DNA of 64,000 nt from an uncultured Lutimaribacter sp. (GCA_913061505.1 CAJXSO010000009.1:1-64000), one strand, 5' to 3'; shown: positions 21,086-30,788, counted from the first letter of the stretch. Notes: generated by a model from the sequence alone, not told the origin. Program-made: numbers and translations.

Positions 21086-22396
21086 ATGACCGAGATTTCA
21101 TCGCCATTCACCGATGCCGCGTTTTGGATAACGGCGGGGTCAATTCTGTTTTTGCTGGTGTTGTCTGGCTTTTTTTCGGGCTCGGAAACCGCATTGACGG
21201 CAGCCAGCCGCGGAAAGCTGCGCGCGCAGGCCGATAAAGGCTCGACCGGGGCGCAAAAGGCGCTGGCGATCACCGAAGATAACGAGCGGCTGATCGGATC
21301 GGTTTTGCTGGGCAACAACCTGGTTAACATCCTGGCCACCTCGCTGGCCACGGCCTTGTTTACGCGGGCATTTGGCGAATCTGGGGTGGCGCTGGCCACT
21401 TTGGTGATGACATTGCTGGTGCTGATCTTTGCCGAAGTTTTGCCAAAAACCTATGCCATCACCAATGCCGAGGCGGCAGCGGCGCGCGTGGCGCCTGTGA
21501 TCCGGCTGGTGATCACGGTGTTTTCCCCCGTGGTGGGCGCCGTGCGCGTGCTGGTGCGGGCGGTGCTGGCGCTGTTTGGGGTGCGCGCCGATCCCGACAG
21601 CCATATTCTGGCGGTGCGCGAGGAAATTGCCGGCGCGCTTTATCTGGGCCATTCCGAAGGCGTGGTGGAAAAAGAAGATCGCGACCGCATTTTGGGCGCG
21701 CTTGATCTGGGCGAACGCGCGGTCGAGGAAATCATGCTGCATCGCTCGCAGATCGAGATGCTGAACGCCGATACCGACCCAGAAGAGCTGTTGCGCCAAT
21801 GCTTGGAAAGCCCCCATACCCGCCTGCCTGTCTATCGCAACGACCCTGACAATATTATCGGCGTGGTGCATGCCAAAGATCTGTTGCGCGGGATGCACAA
21901 GCTGATGTTTGGCCCCGAGGCCAGCCCCAATGGTTTGAAAGATTTTGATATTTCCAGCGTGGCGATGAAACCCTATTTCATCCCCGATACCACCACATTG
22001 GATGATCAGATGCGCCAGTTCCTGCGCCGGCGCACCCATTTTGCGCTGGTGGTCGATGAATATGGCAGCCTCGAGGGGCTGATCACGCTGGAAGATATCC
22101 TGGAAGAGATCGTGGGCGAGATCACCGATGAATTCGACCCCGCCGCCGATCACCCCGTGAAGAAAACCAAAGACGGGCAATTCCTGATCGACGGTGCCAT
22201 GACCATTCGTGATGTCAACCGCGCCATGGATTGGGCCTTGCCCGATGACGAGGCCAACACCGTAGCAGGGCTGGTTATTCACGAGGCACAGATGATCCCC
22301 GAACCGGGGCAGGTGTTTTCGTTTCACGGCTTCCGCTTTGAGGTGCGCGAACGCGTGGGCAACCGCATTATCGCGCTGAAAATACGCCCCTTATAA
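21086..22396 (+). CDS. CorC/HlyC-family (CNNM-like) membrane protein with CBS domains
   Basis: 436 residues: an N-terminal DUF21 membrane domain (ILFLLVLSGFFSGSETALTA, SVLLGNNLVNILATSLATAL, FAEVLPKTYAI), a CBS pair (IMLHRSQIEMLNADTDPEEL and HFALVVDEYGSLEGLITLED) and a C-terminal transporter-associated domain. The acidic NxxN and GSETA motifs are typical. Family members are linked to Mg2+ or Co2+ efflux and to stress tolerance; older labels as 'hemolysin' are not supported. ATG of MTEISSPF; upstream is a gap of about 100 bases after xerD. Its 3' end overlaps the DUF2189 gene by 29 bases, antisense. Confidence 0.92.
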   Translation: MTEISSPFTDAAFWITAGSILFLLVLSGFFSGSETALTAASRGKLRAQADKGSTGAQKALAITEDNERLIGSVLLGNNLVNILATSLATALFTRAFGESGVALATLVMTLLVLIFAEVLPKTYAITNAEAAAARVAPVIRLVITVFSPVVGAVRVLVRAVLALFGVRADPDSHILAVREEIAGALYLGHSEGVVEKEDRDRILGALDLGERAVEEIMLHRSQIEMLNADTDPEELLRQCLESPHTRLPVYRNDPDNIIGVVHAKDLLRGMHKLMFGPEASPNGLKDFDISSVAMKPYFIPDTTTLDDQMRQFLRRRTHFALVVDEYGSLEGLITLEDILEEIVGEITDEFDPAADHPVKKTKDGQFLIDGAMTIRDVNRAMDWALPDDEANTVAGLVIHEAQMIPEPGQVFSFHGFRFEVRERVGNRIIALKIRPL

Positions 22397-23228
22397 CCGC
22401 CCCGTCGCGGGCCTCGGCCTGAGCTTGGGCCTCGGCCTCGGCGGTGCCGGCTTTGACGGCCAGATCATAGAGATGCCATGTGGCATGGCCAAAGAGCGGC
22501 AGCACGAAAAACAGGCCTAAAAACGCCGGCAGCAGCGCCACAAACGTGGCCACAGCTATCAGCGCGCCCCAGGCCAGCATTGGCGCCAGATTGGCCAGAA
22601 CGGTTTGAAAACTGGTGATCATGGCGGTGACAAAATCAACCTCGCGATCCAGCAGCAGCGGCAGCGAAATCACCGTGATCATGTAAAGCAGCAGCGCAAA
22701 TCCCGCGCCCACCACGCTGCCCACGCCCAACATCATCAGGCCTTGGGGGGTGGTGTATACCTCGAACGAGCTGGACACGTTGGTCATGGTGGAAAAGCCC
22801 AGAAACAGCGCAAAAATCATATGGGCCAGAAAGAACCAAAACAAAAACATGAACAAAACGATCGCGCAGATCGAGGGCAATTGCCGTTTGCTTTGGCCCC
22901 AGATCACCCCAAAGATCTGATACATATCCAAAGGCCGCCCGCGCGCCAGCCTGCGGCTGACCTCGTAAAGCCCAACAGCCGCAAATGGCCCCACCAGGGG
23001 AAAGCCGACAGCGGCAAAGACCAGCCAATAGGTTTTACCCGTGGCCCATGTGACCGCGGCAAAGGCCAGGCCAATGGCCACGTAAACGCTGGCAAACACA
23101 ATCGCAAACCCCGGCGCGCGGCGCATATCGGCCAGTGCGGCGCGCAGGGCCTGCCCCAGCATGGCAAAGCTAATCTGCCCCATCGGGGGCACGCCCAATT
23201 CGGGCGCAGGCCCGGTGATATCGCGCAT
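22368..23228 (-). CDS. DUF2189-family integral membrane protein
   Basis: 286 residues with six or so membrane helices (FAIVFASVYVAIGLAFAAVT; WLVFAAVGFPLVGPFAAVGL; IVLFMFLFWFFLAHMIFAL; VGSVVGAGFALLLYMITVI; MLAWGALIAVATFVALLPAF) and the family feature GPFAAVGLYEVSRRLARG. The tail is an Ala/Glu-rich run (GTAEAEAQAQAEARDG). Function unknown; in other alphaproteobacteria relatives are sometimes tied to respiratory genes, which is not the case here. GGAGGG precedes the ATG. Overlaps the convergent CorC gene by 29 bases. Confidence 0.85.
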   Translation of the reverse strand: MRDITGPAPELGVPPMGQISFAMLGQALRAALADMRRAPGFAIVFASVYVAIGLAFAAVTWATGKTYWLVFAAVGFPLVGPFAAVGLYEVSRRLARGRPLDMYQIFGVIWGQSKRQLPSICAIVLFMFLFWFFLAHMIFALFLGFSTMTNVSSSFEVYTTPQGLMMLGVGSVVGAGFALLLYMITVISLPLLLDREVDFVTAMITSFQTVLANLAPMLAWGALIAVATFVALLPAFLGLFFVLPLFGHATWHLYDLAVKAGTAEAEAQAQAEARDGAVIRGVFSAR

Positions 23229-23286
23229 ATTGTGCCCTCCCAAACCAATACGGCTGGGCCTATGCAAGCGCGAAACCGCTATGAAA

Positions 23287-24723
23287 TCAAGCCTTGGCGC
23301 AGGCGGGCGGGCGGGCATTTGGCCAATCTGTGGCCTGATGATAGGCATGTGCCAGCTGCAAAAGGCCCAAATCATCGCCATAGCGGCCAAACAGCTGCAG
23401 CCCCGCAGGCAGGCCCTGGGCGCCAAAACCTGCGGGCAGGTTCACACATGGCAGGCCAATCAGGCTGACCGGCACCACCACCTCCATCCAGCGGTGATAG
23501 GTATCCATGGGCTTGCCCGCCACCGTTGTCGGATAGGGCGTTTCCACCGGGAAGGGCCAGATTTGCGCCGAGGGCAGCACCAGCGCATCGTAATCGGCAA
23601 ACAAGGCCGCCGCCCGGCGGAACCAATCCGAACGGATCAGCGACAAGCGCTGTATCTCTTGCCCGCTCAGGCCCAGGCCCTGTTCGATTTCCCAAATCGC
23701 ACTGTCTTTGAGATGCGCGCGCTTGGCAGGATCGGCATAAAGCGGGCCCAGCCGTTCCACATTGGCAAAGGCGCGCAGGCCCACCCAGGCCTGCCACAGC
23801 GCATCGGCCGGCATCGGCGGTGCCACGGGTTCTACCGTGACACCCAAATCACCAAAGGTTTTCAGCGCGCTCTCGGACAGCGGCAAAATGCCCTCGTCCA
23901 TGGCATAGGCGCCGCCCCAATCGGCCAGCCAGCCGATGCGCCGCCCCTTTACGGGCTGATCTAGCGCCGGCGACAGCGGCACGATCGGGGGCGCAAAGGG
24001 CTGGCGCGGGTCGGGGCCTGATTGCACATCCAGCATCAGGGCCAAATCACGCGGGCTGCGTGCCATCGGCCCCAGCGTGGCCAGCGGGTGCATAAAGGCA
24101 TCGCCCATCGGTTCGGCCGGAATGCGGCCCCAGCTGGGGCGCATGCCATAGACGTTGTTCCAGCCTGCCGGGTTGCGCAGGCTGCCCATCATATCGGATC
24201 CATCGGCCAAGGGCAGCATCCGGCAGGCCAGCGCAGCCGCCGCCCCCCCCGACGAGCCGCCCGCGCTGCGCCCCAGATCATAGGGGTTATGCGTGGCGCC
24301 ATAGACGGGGTTAAACGTGTGGCTGCCCAAGCCAAATTCGGGCGTGTTGGTTTTGCCCACAAACAAAACCCCCGCCGCGCGCAGGCGCGCCACCATGATA
24401 TCATCGGCAGGCGCCACCACATCGCGAAACAGCGGCGATCCCTTGGTGCTGGGCAGGCCTGCGACATTGGCCAGATCTTTCACCGCAATCGGCAAGCCAT
24501 AAAGCGGGCCTGTGCCCTGCCCCTTTCCCTTGAGGCGGGCGTCATCCATGCGGCGGGCCTCGGCCAGCACCTGGTCGTCATCCACCTGCGCCACAATGGC
24601 ATTGACCGCGCCATTGCTGCGCCCAATCTGCGCCAGGGTTTCTTGGGCCAGCTCGGCCACGCCCAGCTGGTTCTCAGCAATCATCTGCGCCAATACGCTG
24701 GCGTCTTGGTTTAAAATATCCAT
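23287..24723 (-). CDS. Amidase-signature family hydrolase
   Basis: 478 residues with the amidase catalytic triad Lys82 (GLPIAVKDLAN), cis-Ser157 in AGGSSGGAAAAL, and Ser181 in DGSDMMGSLRNPAG. Amidase-signature enzymes hydrolyse C-N bonds in amides, carbamates or, as GatA, in tRNA-bound glutamate. This is not GatA: there is no gatB/gatC neighbour, and the DMMGSLRNPAGWNNVYG variant of the nucleophile region marks a catabolic amidase subgroup. AGGGGGG precedes the ATG. It lies 27 bases after hflX and may be its last cotranscribed partner. Substrate unknown. Confidence 0.9.
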   Translation of the reverse strand: MDILNQDASVLAQMIAENQLGVAELAQETLAQIGRSNGAVNAIVAQVDDDQVLAEARRMDDARLKGKGQGTGPLYGLPIAVKDLANVAGLPSTKGSPLFRDVVAPADDIMVARLRAAGVLFVGKTNTPEFGLGSHTFNPVYGATHNPYDLGRSAGGSSGGAAAALACRMLPLADGSDMMGSLRNPAGWNNVYGMRPSWGRIPAEPMGDAFMHPLATLGPMARSPRDLALMLDVQSGPDPRQPFAPPIVPLSPALDQPVKGRRIGWLADWGGAYAMDEGILPLSESALKTFGDLGVTVEPVAPPMPADALWQAWVGLRAFANVERLGPLYADPAKRAHLKDSAIWEIEQGLGLSGQEIQRLSLIRSDWFRRAAALFADYDALVLPSAQIWPFPVETPYPTTVAGKPMDTYHRWMEVVVPVSLIGLPCVNLPAGFGAQGLPAGLQLFGRYGDDLGLLQLAHAYHQATDWPNARPPACAKA

Positions 24724-24750
24724 GTGCCCCCCCTTTTGCGCATAGGCCTT

Positions 24751-26025
24751 TTACAGGTCGCGGTAGCGCTTTTCTTGCCGATCAGTCCACAGCACCCGCA
24801 GCTGATAGCCGGTATCTGTGGCGTCTTCTTGTTCTACGACACCTTGTTCGTGCAGCCATGCCCGGCGTTTGCCATCAGCATAGGGCACATCCAGCACGGT
24901 TTCATGGCGCTGGCTGTCCAGTTTCACCGCCACATCTGCCAGAAAATCGCCCAAGCCTGCGCCCGTCAATGCCGAAACGGCAAAAACATCGGGCATCCGT
25001 GCGGCGGCCACCCGGGCGGCTGCTGCGGCCTGATCTGGCAGCAGATCAAGCTTGTTCCACAGCTCGATCTGCGGCACAGCGGGATCTACCCCAAGCGAGG
25101 CGAGAATATCGCGCACATCACTGGCCTGTTCTTCGGTTTCGCTGTGGCTGATATCGCGCACATGCACGATCAGGTTGGCGGCCAATACCTCTTCCAGGGT
25201 GGCGCGGAAGGCGGCCACCAATTCGGTGGGCAAATCGCTGATAAAGCCGACCGTATCCGACAAAATCACCTCGGGCCCCCCTTCGGGCAGGCGCACCGCG
25301 CGCATCGTCGGGTCGAGCGTGGCAAACAGCATGTCTTTGGCCATCACATCGGCGCCTGTCAGGCGGTTAAACAGCGTGGATTTGCCAGCGTTGGTATAGC
25401 CCACCAGCGCCACGATAGGGTATGGCACCTTGGCACGCGCCTGGCGGTGCAGCGCGCGGGTTTTCACCACCTTGTCCAACTGCCGGCGCAGGCGCACCAA
25501 TTGTTCATCGATGGCGCGGCGGTCAGCCTCGATCTGGGTTTCGCCAGGCCCGCCAACAAAGCCCAAACCGCCGCGTTGGCGTTCAAGGTGGGTCCAGGCG
25601 CGCACAAGCCGGGTGCGTTGATAGCTGAGTGCGGCCATTTCCACCTGCAGCACCCCTTCGCGGGTGGCGGCACGATCAGAGAAAATCTCCAAGATCAGCC
25701 CGGTGCGATCCAGCAGTTTCACGCCCCATTGCTTTTCCAAATTGCGCTGCTGCACTGGCGTGACCGGCCCATCAACCAAAACCAGCTCGATCTCGTTTTC
25801 CTCAAGCCGGTCTTTCAGTTCCGCAATCTTGCCCGTGCCAAACAAATGCCCGGCATGGGCCTTGGGCAGGGGCACAATTTCAGAGCCCAACACCGAAAGC
25901 CCCGGCAGCGCGGCGGCCAGGGATACAGCCTCTTGCAGGGCATAAGATGCATTGCGTCGGCCACGGTCCGATTTCAAATCGGGGTGCAAAACCCAGGCAC
26001 GGGTGGCAACCCGGTCATGCGACAT
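24751..26025 (-). CDS. hflX: GTPase HflX
   Basis: A ribosome-associated GTPase that splits stalled ribosomes under stress. 424 residues: N-terminal HflX domain with VSLAAALPGL and HLFGTGKIAEL, a middle coiled coil with the GGLGFVGGPGETQIEADRR glycine-rich signature, then the G domain with Walker A GYTNAGKS (209-216), switch LFATLDPTMR, DTVGFISDLP and NKLDLL. The ATG shares one base with the hfq stop (TGATG); a GTG one codon earlier is possible. Directly downstream of hfq, the classic pairing. Confidence 0.96.
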   Translation of the reverse strand: MSHDRVATRAWVLHPDLKSDRGRRNASYALQEAVSLAAALPGLSVLGSEIVPLPKAHAGHLFGTGKIAELKDRLEENEIELVLVDGPVTPVQQRNLEKQWGVKLLDRTGLILEIFSDRAATREGVLQVEMAALSYQRTRLVRAWTHLERQRGGLGFVGGPGETQIEADRRAIDEQLVRLRRQLDKVVKTRALHRQARAKVPYPIVALVGYTNAGKSTLFNRLTGADVMAKDMLFATLDPTMRAVRLPEGGPEVILSDTVGFISDLPTELVAAFRATLEEVLAANLIVHVRDISHSETEEQASDVRDILASLGVDPAVPQIELWNKLDLLPDQAAAAARVAAARMPDVFAVSALTGAGLGDFLADVAVKLDSQRHETVLDVPYADGKRRAWLHEQGVVEQEDATDTGYQLRVLWTDRQEKRYRDL

Positions 26026-26264
26026 CACTTTTCGTCGTCGCCATCATATAGGTTGATCGGCTGGGCGGGCATAATGGTGGAAATCGCGTGTTTATACACC
26101 AGCTGGCTTTGGCCATCGCGGCGCAACAGCACGCAGAAATTATCAAACCAAGTGATCACGCCCTGTAATTTGACGCCATTGATCAAAAAAATCGTAACCG
26201 GAATTTTGGTCTTCCGTGTGTGATTAAGGAATGCGTCCTGAAGATTTTGTTTGTCGGAAGCCAT
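26025..26264 (-). CDS. hfq: RNA chaperone Hfq
   Basis: A hexameric Sm-like protein that helps small RNAs pair with mRNAs. 79 residues: [20 protein letters not shown], then Sm1 ([20 protein letters not shown]) and Sm2 ([10 protein letters not shown]). The proximal-face KH pair (YKHAIST) and Gln8 are present. The tail is short and acidic (YDGDDEK), usual for alphaproteobacteria. AAAGG sits seven bases before the ATG. It precedes hflX with a one-base overlap and follows trkH after a 139-base gap that probably holds its own promoter, though I cannot pick clear boxes. Confidence 0.98.
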   Translation of the reverse strand: MASDKQNLQDAFLNHTRKTKIPVTIFLINGVKLQGVITWFDNFCVLLRRDGQSQLVYKHAISTIMPAQPINLYDGDDEK

Positions 26265-26403
26265 GGGTAAACCTTTATTCTTGCGCTTGGGGCGGCGGTT
26301 GCCGTCGCCCAAGCCCTAATATGTCTTGCGCAAGCGGCAGTTTCCACCCCCCAACTTCAAATCTTTGTTGCGGCGCGTCAATGCCGAAGTTTTACCGATG
26401 ATT

Positions 26404-27924
26404 TTATTCGCGGCCCAGATAATTACTGGCCAGGGCGATAATGGCCAGCAGCTCGAGCCGGCCAATAACCATCGCCGCACATAGAAACAGCTTACCCGAG
26501 GCCGCCATATCTGCCAGGGCAATGGGCTGCTCGGCGGCGCTGACAATCATGGGCCCAGTGGTAGACAGCGCCGCCACAGCCAGAATCACGGCTTGCTCTA
26601 GATCGGGCACATAGGCGCCCATGATCATTGAAAACAGCAACAGCGAGGTGGCAAACAGCATGAAAAAGATCCATGCCACAAACGCCCCTTGCTTGCGCAA
26701 GCGCCGCCCCCCGCGCCCCGAACGCCCCACAGATGAGGGGTGCATCATGCGGTCCATCTCGCGCAGGCCTTGCAGATATAGCGCCCAAACCCGCAGCAGT
26801 TTCACACCGCCCGCGGTGGTGGCCACGCCGCCGCCAATCATCCCCAGCCCTAGAAACAACAGGCCCGGGGTTTTCAACCCCGACCAGCTTTCTGCAACGC
26901 CCCAATGCGCGCTTTCAAACCCGGTGGTGCTGAGAAATGACAACACCGTAAAACCGGCCCCCCACAGCGCCTGCCACAGCGCCCCTGCCTGTGCTGTGGC
27001 CTGCTCGCCCCCCTCCAGCGCGGCCACCCAATGGCGCAAAAACAGCAGCAGCGGCACCGCCACCACCAGCAGCAGGCCAAGGCGAAATTCCGGGTCGCCC
27101 AGCACCGTGCCGCGGCTGCCCACCAGCGTGTCGCGCGAAAATGTCACGCGCGACAGGGCAAACAGCATAAAGAGCGCCAGCAAAAATTCACCCACCATCC
27201 CCGAGGCCGCCCCCGGCAAGCCACCCACCGGCGAAATGCCACTGGTTGCCATCACCGCCATCGCATGGCTGAGCGCCACCAATGGCCGATCGCCCAAGAT
27301 CAACAGCAACACAAACAGCGAAAACGTCAGCCCGGCATAGACCGGGGTCAACGTGCCCGCGACGCGCAAAATGCGCTGATGGGGGTCGATATCGCCGCGT
27401 GGGCCCCCATTGGCCGATTGGCCCGGCTCGCCGCTGGCGGTTACTTCGAACCCACCCAAGCTAAGCGGCGCCAGCACCGCCGCGGCCGCAATCCAGATCA
27501 ACAGCCCCCCAAACCAGCCCACGATTGCGCGCCACAGATGCAACGAGGGCGACAGGCGGGCCGGGTCAAACAGGGTGGCGCCAGTGGTGGTCAGGCTGGA
27601 GACCATCTCGAAATAGGCATTCACAAAGGTTGTGGTTTTCAGCCCCTCGTAAAAGGGCACGGCCAAAAACAGCGGCAAAATGGTAAAGCCCGCGCACAGC
27701 GCCAGCAGATTATGCATTAACCCCTGCCGCCGTTCGCCGCCGCTATTGCGCGCAATCGCCACCATGCAGGTAAAGATCAGCAACAACAGACCCGAATAGA
27801 AAAACGCCCGCGCCTCGGCATGGGCATTCAAGATCGAGGCATGGGTGGCTGGCACAAACATCGCCAGCGCGCTGATCCCCATCATCAGCAGAAAAAACGG
27901 CTGCGCTTTGATTTGGGCGCGCAT
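26404..27924 (-). CDS. trkH: Trk-type potassium uptake membrane subunit
   Basis: 506 residues with ten or so membrane helices; the pore-loop segments with their filter-like glycines are visible (VSSLTTTGATLFDP, MATSGISPVGGLPG, LSTTGFESAHWG and ALSTTGPM). TrkH moves K+ with TrkA gating it from inside. Start MRAQIKAQPFF, two bases after the trkA stop, so the two are one unit. A basic cytoplasmic loop (SVGRSGRGGRRLRKQG) precedes the last helices. Second gene of trkA-trkH in the ntr-hfq block. Confidence 0.95.
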   Translation of the reverse strand: MRAQIKAQPFFLLMMGISALAMFVPATHASILNAHAEARAFFYSGLLLLIFTCMVAIARNSGGERRQGLMHNLLALCAGFTILPLFLAVPFYEGLKTTTFVNAYFEMVSSLTTTGATLFDPARLSPSLHLWRAIVGWFGGLLIWIAAAAVLAPLSLGGFEVTASGEPGQSANGGPRGDIDPHQRILRVAGTLTPVYAGLTFSLFVLLLILGDRPLVALSHAMAVMATSGISPVGGLPGAASGMVGEFLLALFMLFALSRVTFSRDTLVGSRGTVLGDPEFRLGLLLVVAVPLLLFLRHWVAALEGGEQATAQAGALWQALWGAGFTVLSFLSTTGFESAHWGVAESWSGLKTPGLLFLGLGMIGGGVATTAGGVKLLRVWALYLQGLREMDRMMHPSSVGRSGRGGRRLRKQGAFVAWIFFMLFATSLLLFSMIMGAYVPDLEQAVILAVAALSTTGPMIVSAAEQPIALADMAASGKLFLCAAMVIGRLELLAIIALASNYLGRE

Positions 27925-27926
27925 AG

Positions 27927-29303
27927 CTAGAAGAAATCGATCGAGACCTGCAGCAGGCGCTCGACCTCTGGCACGTCTTTGGCCATGGAAAACAGCGTGA
28001 TCACATCGCCATCATCAATACGCAGCCCGCCTGTGGGTTTGTGCAGCACATGCCCCTTTTGCACCAGCCCCACCAACACCCCTTCGGGGAAAGGAATATC
28101 GCGGATTTTTTGGCCAGCAATGGGCGAGGTTGACAGCACTTCGGCCTCGATCACCTCGGCCTCGGCATCGCCAATCGAATACACGCCGCGCACACGCCCG
28201 TGCCGGATGTGGCGCAAGATCGAGCTGACGGTGGTGGCGCGCGGGTTGATATAGGCATCAATGCCTAAGGGCGCCATCAAGGGCACCATTGTGGGGTCGT
28301 TGATCAGGGCAATGGCCATCGGGCAGCCCTCGGCCTTGGCGCGCACGGCGGCTAGCATATTGGTTTTATCGTCATCGGTCACGCATAGAACCGCATCGGC
28401 ACGGTCGATATTGGCCTCTTTCAACAGCGCCGAATCCAACCCATCGCCGTTCAGCACAATCGTGCGTTCCAGCATATCGGCGGCATGTTCGGCCACGCTG
28501 CGGCTTTTCTCGATAACCTTGGCACGCACGCGATCGGCGCGCTCTTCCAGGGCGTTTGCCACAGCCAAACCAACATTGCCGCCGCCGATGATCACAACGC
28601 GTTCTTGTTTGCGCGAGGATTTACCGAAAATTTCCAAAGTGCGGTTTACATCTTCGTTCACCGCCAAAACATAGCAGTCATCGCCCACGAAAATCTGATC
28701 GCCCGGTTCAGGCGCAAACAAGCTGCCCTCGCGGCGCACCCCCACCACAATGGCGCGCAGGGTGGAAAACAAATCGCTCAGCTGGCGCAGGGGCGTGTTG
28801 ATGACGGGGCAATCTTCTTCGATGGTGATGCCCAGCAATTGCGCGCCGCCGCCGTGAAACACCTCGGTATCAAAGGCCGAGGGCGAGCCAAGCCGCTGCA
28901 GCGCGGCCTCGGCCACCTCGCGTTCGGGGCTGATCACCACATCGATGGGCATGTGATCGCGGCGATAGAGATCGGAATAAATGGCCGTCAGATAAGATTG
29001 CGACCGCAGGCGCGCAATTTTACGCGGCACGGCAAACACCGAATGTGCTACCTGACAGGTGACCATATTCACCTCGTCGGAATGGGTGGCGGCAATGATC
29101 ATATCGGCATCGCGCGCGCCGGCCTGATCTAGAACATCTGGATAGCTGGCAAAGCCGGTAATGCCCTGCACATCCAGCGCATCTGTGGCGCGCCGGATCA
29201 GATCGGCATTATTATCCACCACCGTGACGTCGTTGCGTTCGCCCGACAGGTGGCGCGCAATTTGCCAACCCACTTGCCCTGCCCCGCAGATGATCACCTT
29301 CAT
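27927..29303 (-). CDS. trkA: Trk potassium uptake regulatory subunit
   Basis: A cytoplasmic nucleotide-binding gate for TrkH. 458 residues with two RCK units: N1 starts MKVIICGAGQVGWQIARHL and N2 VVIIGGGNVGLAVANAL, each a Rossmann GxGxxG; two TrkA-C domains follow each (EREVAEAALQRL; AEAEVIEAEVLS). Normal length for a full TrkA. It lies 81 bases after ntrX on the same strand, the order ntrYX-trkA-hfq-hflX being common in alphaproteobacteria. Confidence 0.96.
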   Translation of the reverse strand: MKVIICGAGQVGWQIARHLSGERNDVTVVDNNADLIRRATDALDVQGITGFASYPDVLDQAGARDADMIIAATHSDEVNMVTCQVAHSVFAVPRKIARLRSQSYLTAIYSDLYRRDHMPIDVVISPEREVAEAALQRLGSPSAFDTEVFHGGGAQLLGITIEEDCPVINTPLRQLSDLFSTLRAIVVGVRREGSLFAPEPGDQIFVGDDCYVLAVNEDVNRTLEIFGKSSRKQERVVIIGGGNVGLAVANALEERADRVRAKVIEKSRSVAEHAADMLERTIVLNGDGLDSALLKEANIDRADAVLCVTDDDKTNMLAAVRAKAEGCPMAIALINDPTMVPLMAPLGIDAYINPRATTVSSILRHIRHGRVRGVYSIGDAEAEVIEAEVLSTSPIAGQKIRDIPFPEGVLVGLVQKGHVLHKPTGGLRIDDGDVITLFSMAKDVPEVERLLQVSIDFF

Positions 29304-29384
29304 CGGTTTAATCCCGTTATATCAGGGCCGTTGGATGGCAGATCGCCAGCTTTCGGTCAAATAAAATATGGCCCACAGCGGGGC

Positions 29385-30788
29385 TTAGCCTGCGTCCTCG
29401 TCCAATTCGGCCACGCGCCCGCTGGCCTTGGTATGGGTGACAACCCCAAGCGATTTCAGCTTGCGGTGCAAAGCGCTGCGTTCCATGCCCACGAAATGCG
29501 CTGTGCGGCTGATATTGCCGCCAAAGCGGTTGATTTGCGCCAAAAGATATTCGCGCTCGAATGCTTCGCGGGCTTCGCGCAACGGCAGGCTGGCCAAGGC
29601 CGGGGGCATGGCCACGCGCCCCTCGTCTTCGGCGCTGGGGCTGTCGCTGGGCAACTCGCCCGCCTCGATGGGCCCTGCACCATCGCCCAAGATCAACACC
29701 CGTTCGACCAGGTTTTTCAGCTGCCGCACATTGCCGGGCCAGGGCAAGGTTTGCAGCAAGGCCACCGCCTCGTCTGAGATATCGCGCAACGGCAGCCCCT
29801 GGGTGCGGTGGAACATGGCAATGAAATGGGCCACCAGTTCAGGAATATCCTCGCGCCGCTCTTCCAGGCTGGGCACCGCAATGGGCACCACATTCAAGCG
29901 GTGAAACAGCTCTTGGCGAAAACGGCCAGCGGCAATTTCCGCCTCGAGGTTGCGGTTGGTCGACGAGATCACGCGGATATCGACGCGCACCTTGTCGCTG
30001 CCGCCCAAGCGGGTGAATTGCTGATCCACCAAAACCCGCAAGATTTTCGACTGGGTGCCAATGGGCATATCGGCCACTTCGTCGAAATAGATCACCCCGC
30101 CATGGGCCTGCTCTAATAGCCCCTGTTCAATGCCACGTTCCGCCCCCTCGCGGCCAAACAGCACCTCTTCCATCCTCTCGGCATCGATCGAGGCGCAGCC
30201 AACCACCACAAAAGGCCCACCCGCACGGTTGGATTTGGCGTGAATATAGCGCGCTGCCAGCTCTTTGCCGGCACCGGCCGGGCCCGTAAGCATCACCCGG
30301 CCATTCGATTTTGTAACCTTATCCAGCTGCGACAGCAGCGCGCGAAACGCGGCCGAAATGCCCACCATCTCGCCGCCTGGGCTGTCTTTGCGCCGCAAGG
30401 CAGAATTTTCGCGCCGCAACCGAGACGTTTCCATCGCCCGTCGAATAACGACCAGTAACTGATCGATATTAAAGGGTTTTTCGATAAAGTCATAGGCGCC
30501 CTGCTTGATCGCCGCGACCGCGATTTCAATATTTCCATGGCCCGAAATGATGATGATCGGTATATCGGGATTATCGCGCTTGACCGTTTTCAAAATATCG
30601 ATCCCGTCCATCCGGCTGTCTTTCAGCCAGATATCCAGCACCATCAGCGCCGGCGGATCCTGGTTGATCGTATCCATCGCCTCGTCGGAATTTCCTGCAA
30701 GCGCAGTGCTATAGCCCTCGTCTTGCAGAATATCCGAGATCAGCTCGCGAATGTCGCGTTCGTCGTCTACGATCAGAATGTCACTCAT
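29385..30788 (-). CDS. ntrX: Response regulator NtrX (GAFTGA absent)
   Basis: Partner of the NtrY sensor in nitrogen, redox and envelope control in alphaproteobacteria. 467 residues: receiver domain with Asp52 (LMVLDIWLKDS), an AAA+ domain with Walker A GPAGAGKE (168-175) and Walker B VIYFDEVADM, and a C-terminal Fis-type helix-turn-helix (RTAHFVGMERSALHRKLKSL). The loop where a sigma-54 activator has GAFTGA reads GREGAERGIEQG, so it should not drive sigma-54 polymerase. Start MSDILIVDDE overlaps the ntrY stop by eight bases. Confidence 0.95.
   Translation of the reverse strand: MSDILIVDDERDIRELISDILQDEGYSTALAGNSDEAMDTINQDPPALMVLDIWLKDSRMDGIDILKTVKRDNPDIPIIIISGHGNIEIAVAAIKQGAYDFIEKPFNIDQLLVVIRRAMETSRLRRENSALRRKDSPGGEMVGISAAFRALLSQLDKVTKSNGRVMLTGPAGAGKELAARYIHAKSNRAGGPFVVVGCASIDAERMEEVLFGREGAERGIEQGLLEQAHGGVIYFDEVADMPIGTQSKILRVLVDQQFTRLGGSDKVRVDIRVISSTNRNLEAEIAAGRFRQELFHRLNVVPIAVPSLEERREDIPELVAHFIAMFHRTQGLPLRDISDEAVALLQTLPWPGNVRQLKNLVERVLILGDGAGPIEAGELPSDSPSAEDEGRVAMPPALASLPLREAREAFEREYLLAQINRFGGNISRTAHFVGMERSALHRKLKSLGVVTHTKASGRVAELDEDAG

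Noticed and set aside
21140-22327. A 395-codon open frame antisense to the CorC-type gene
   Set aside because: It mirrors the codon bias of the sense gene, is rich in His/Gln/Arg, and has no family motif. The sense frame has clear domains.
23287-24723. GatA subunit of the tRNA amidotransferase
   Set aside because: The nucleophile region and the lack of gatB or gatC neighbours point to another amidase subgroup.
24724-26223. A 499-codon open frame antisense to hflX and hfq
   Set aside because: It crosses two well-supported genes, has no ribosome site and reads as His/Gln-rich noise.
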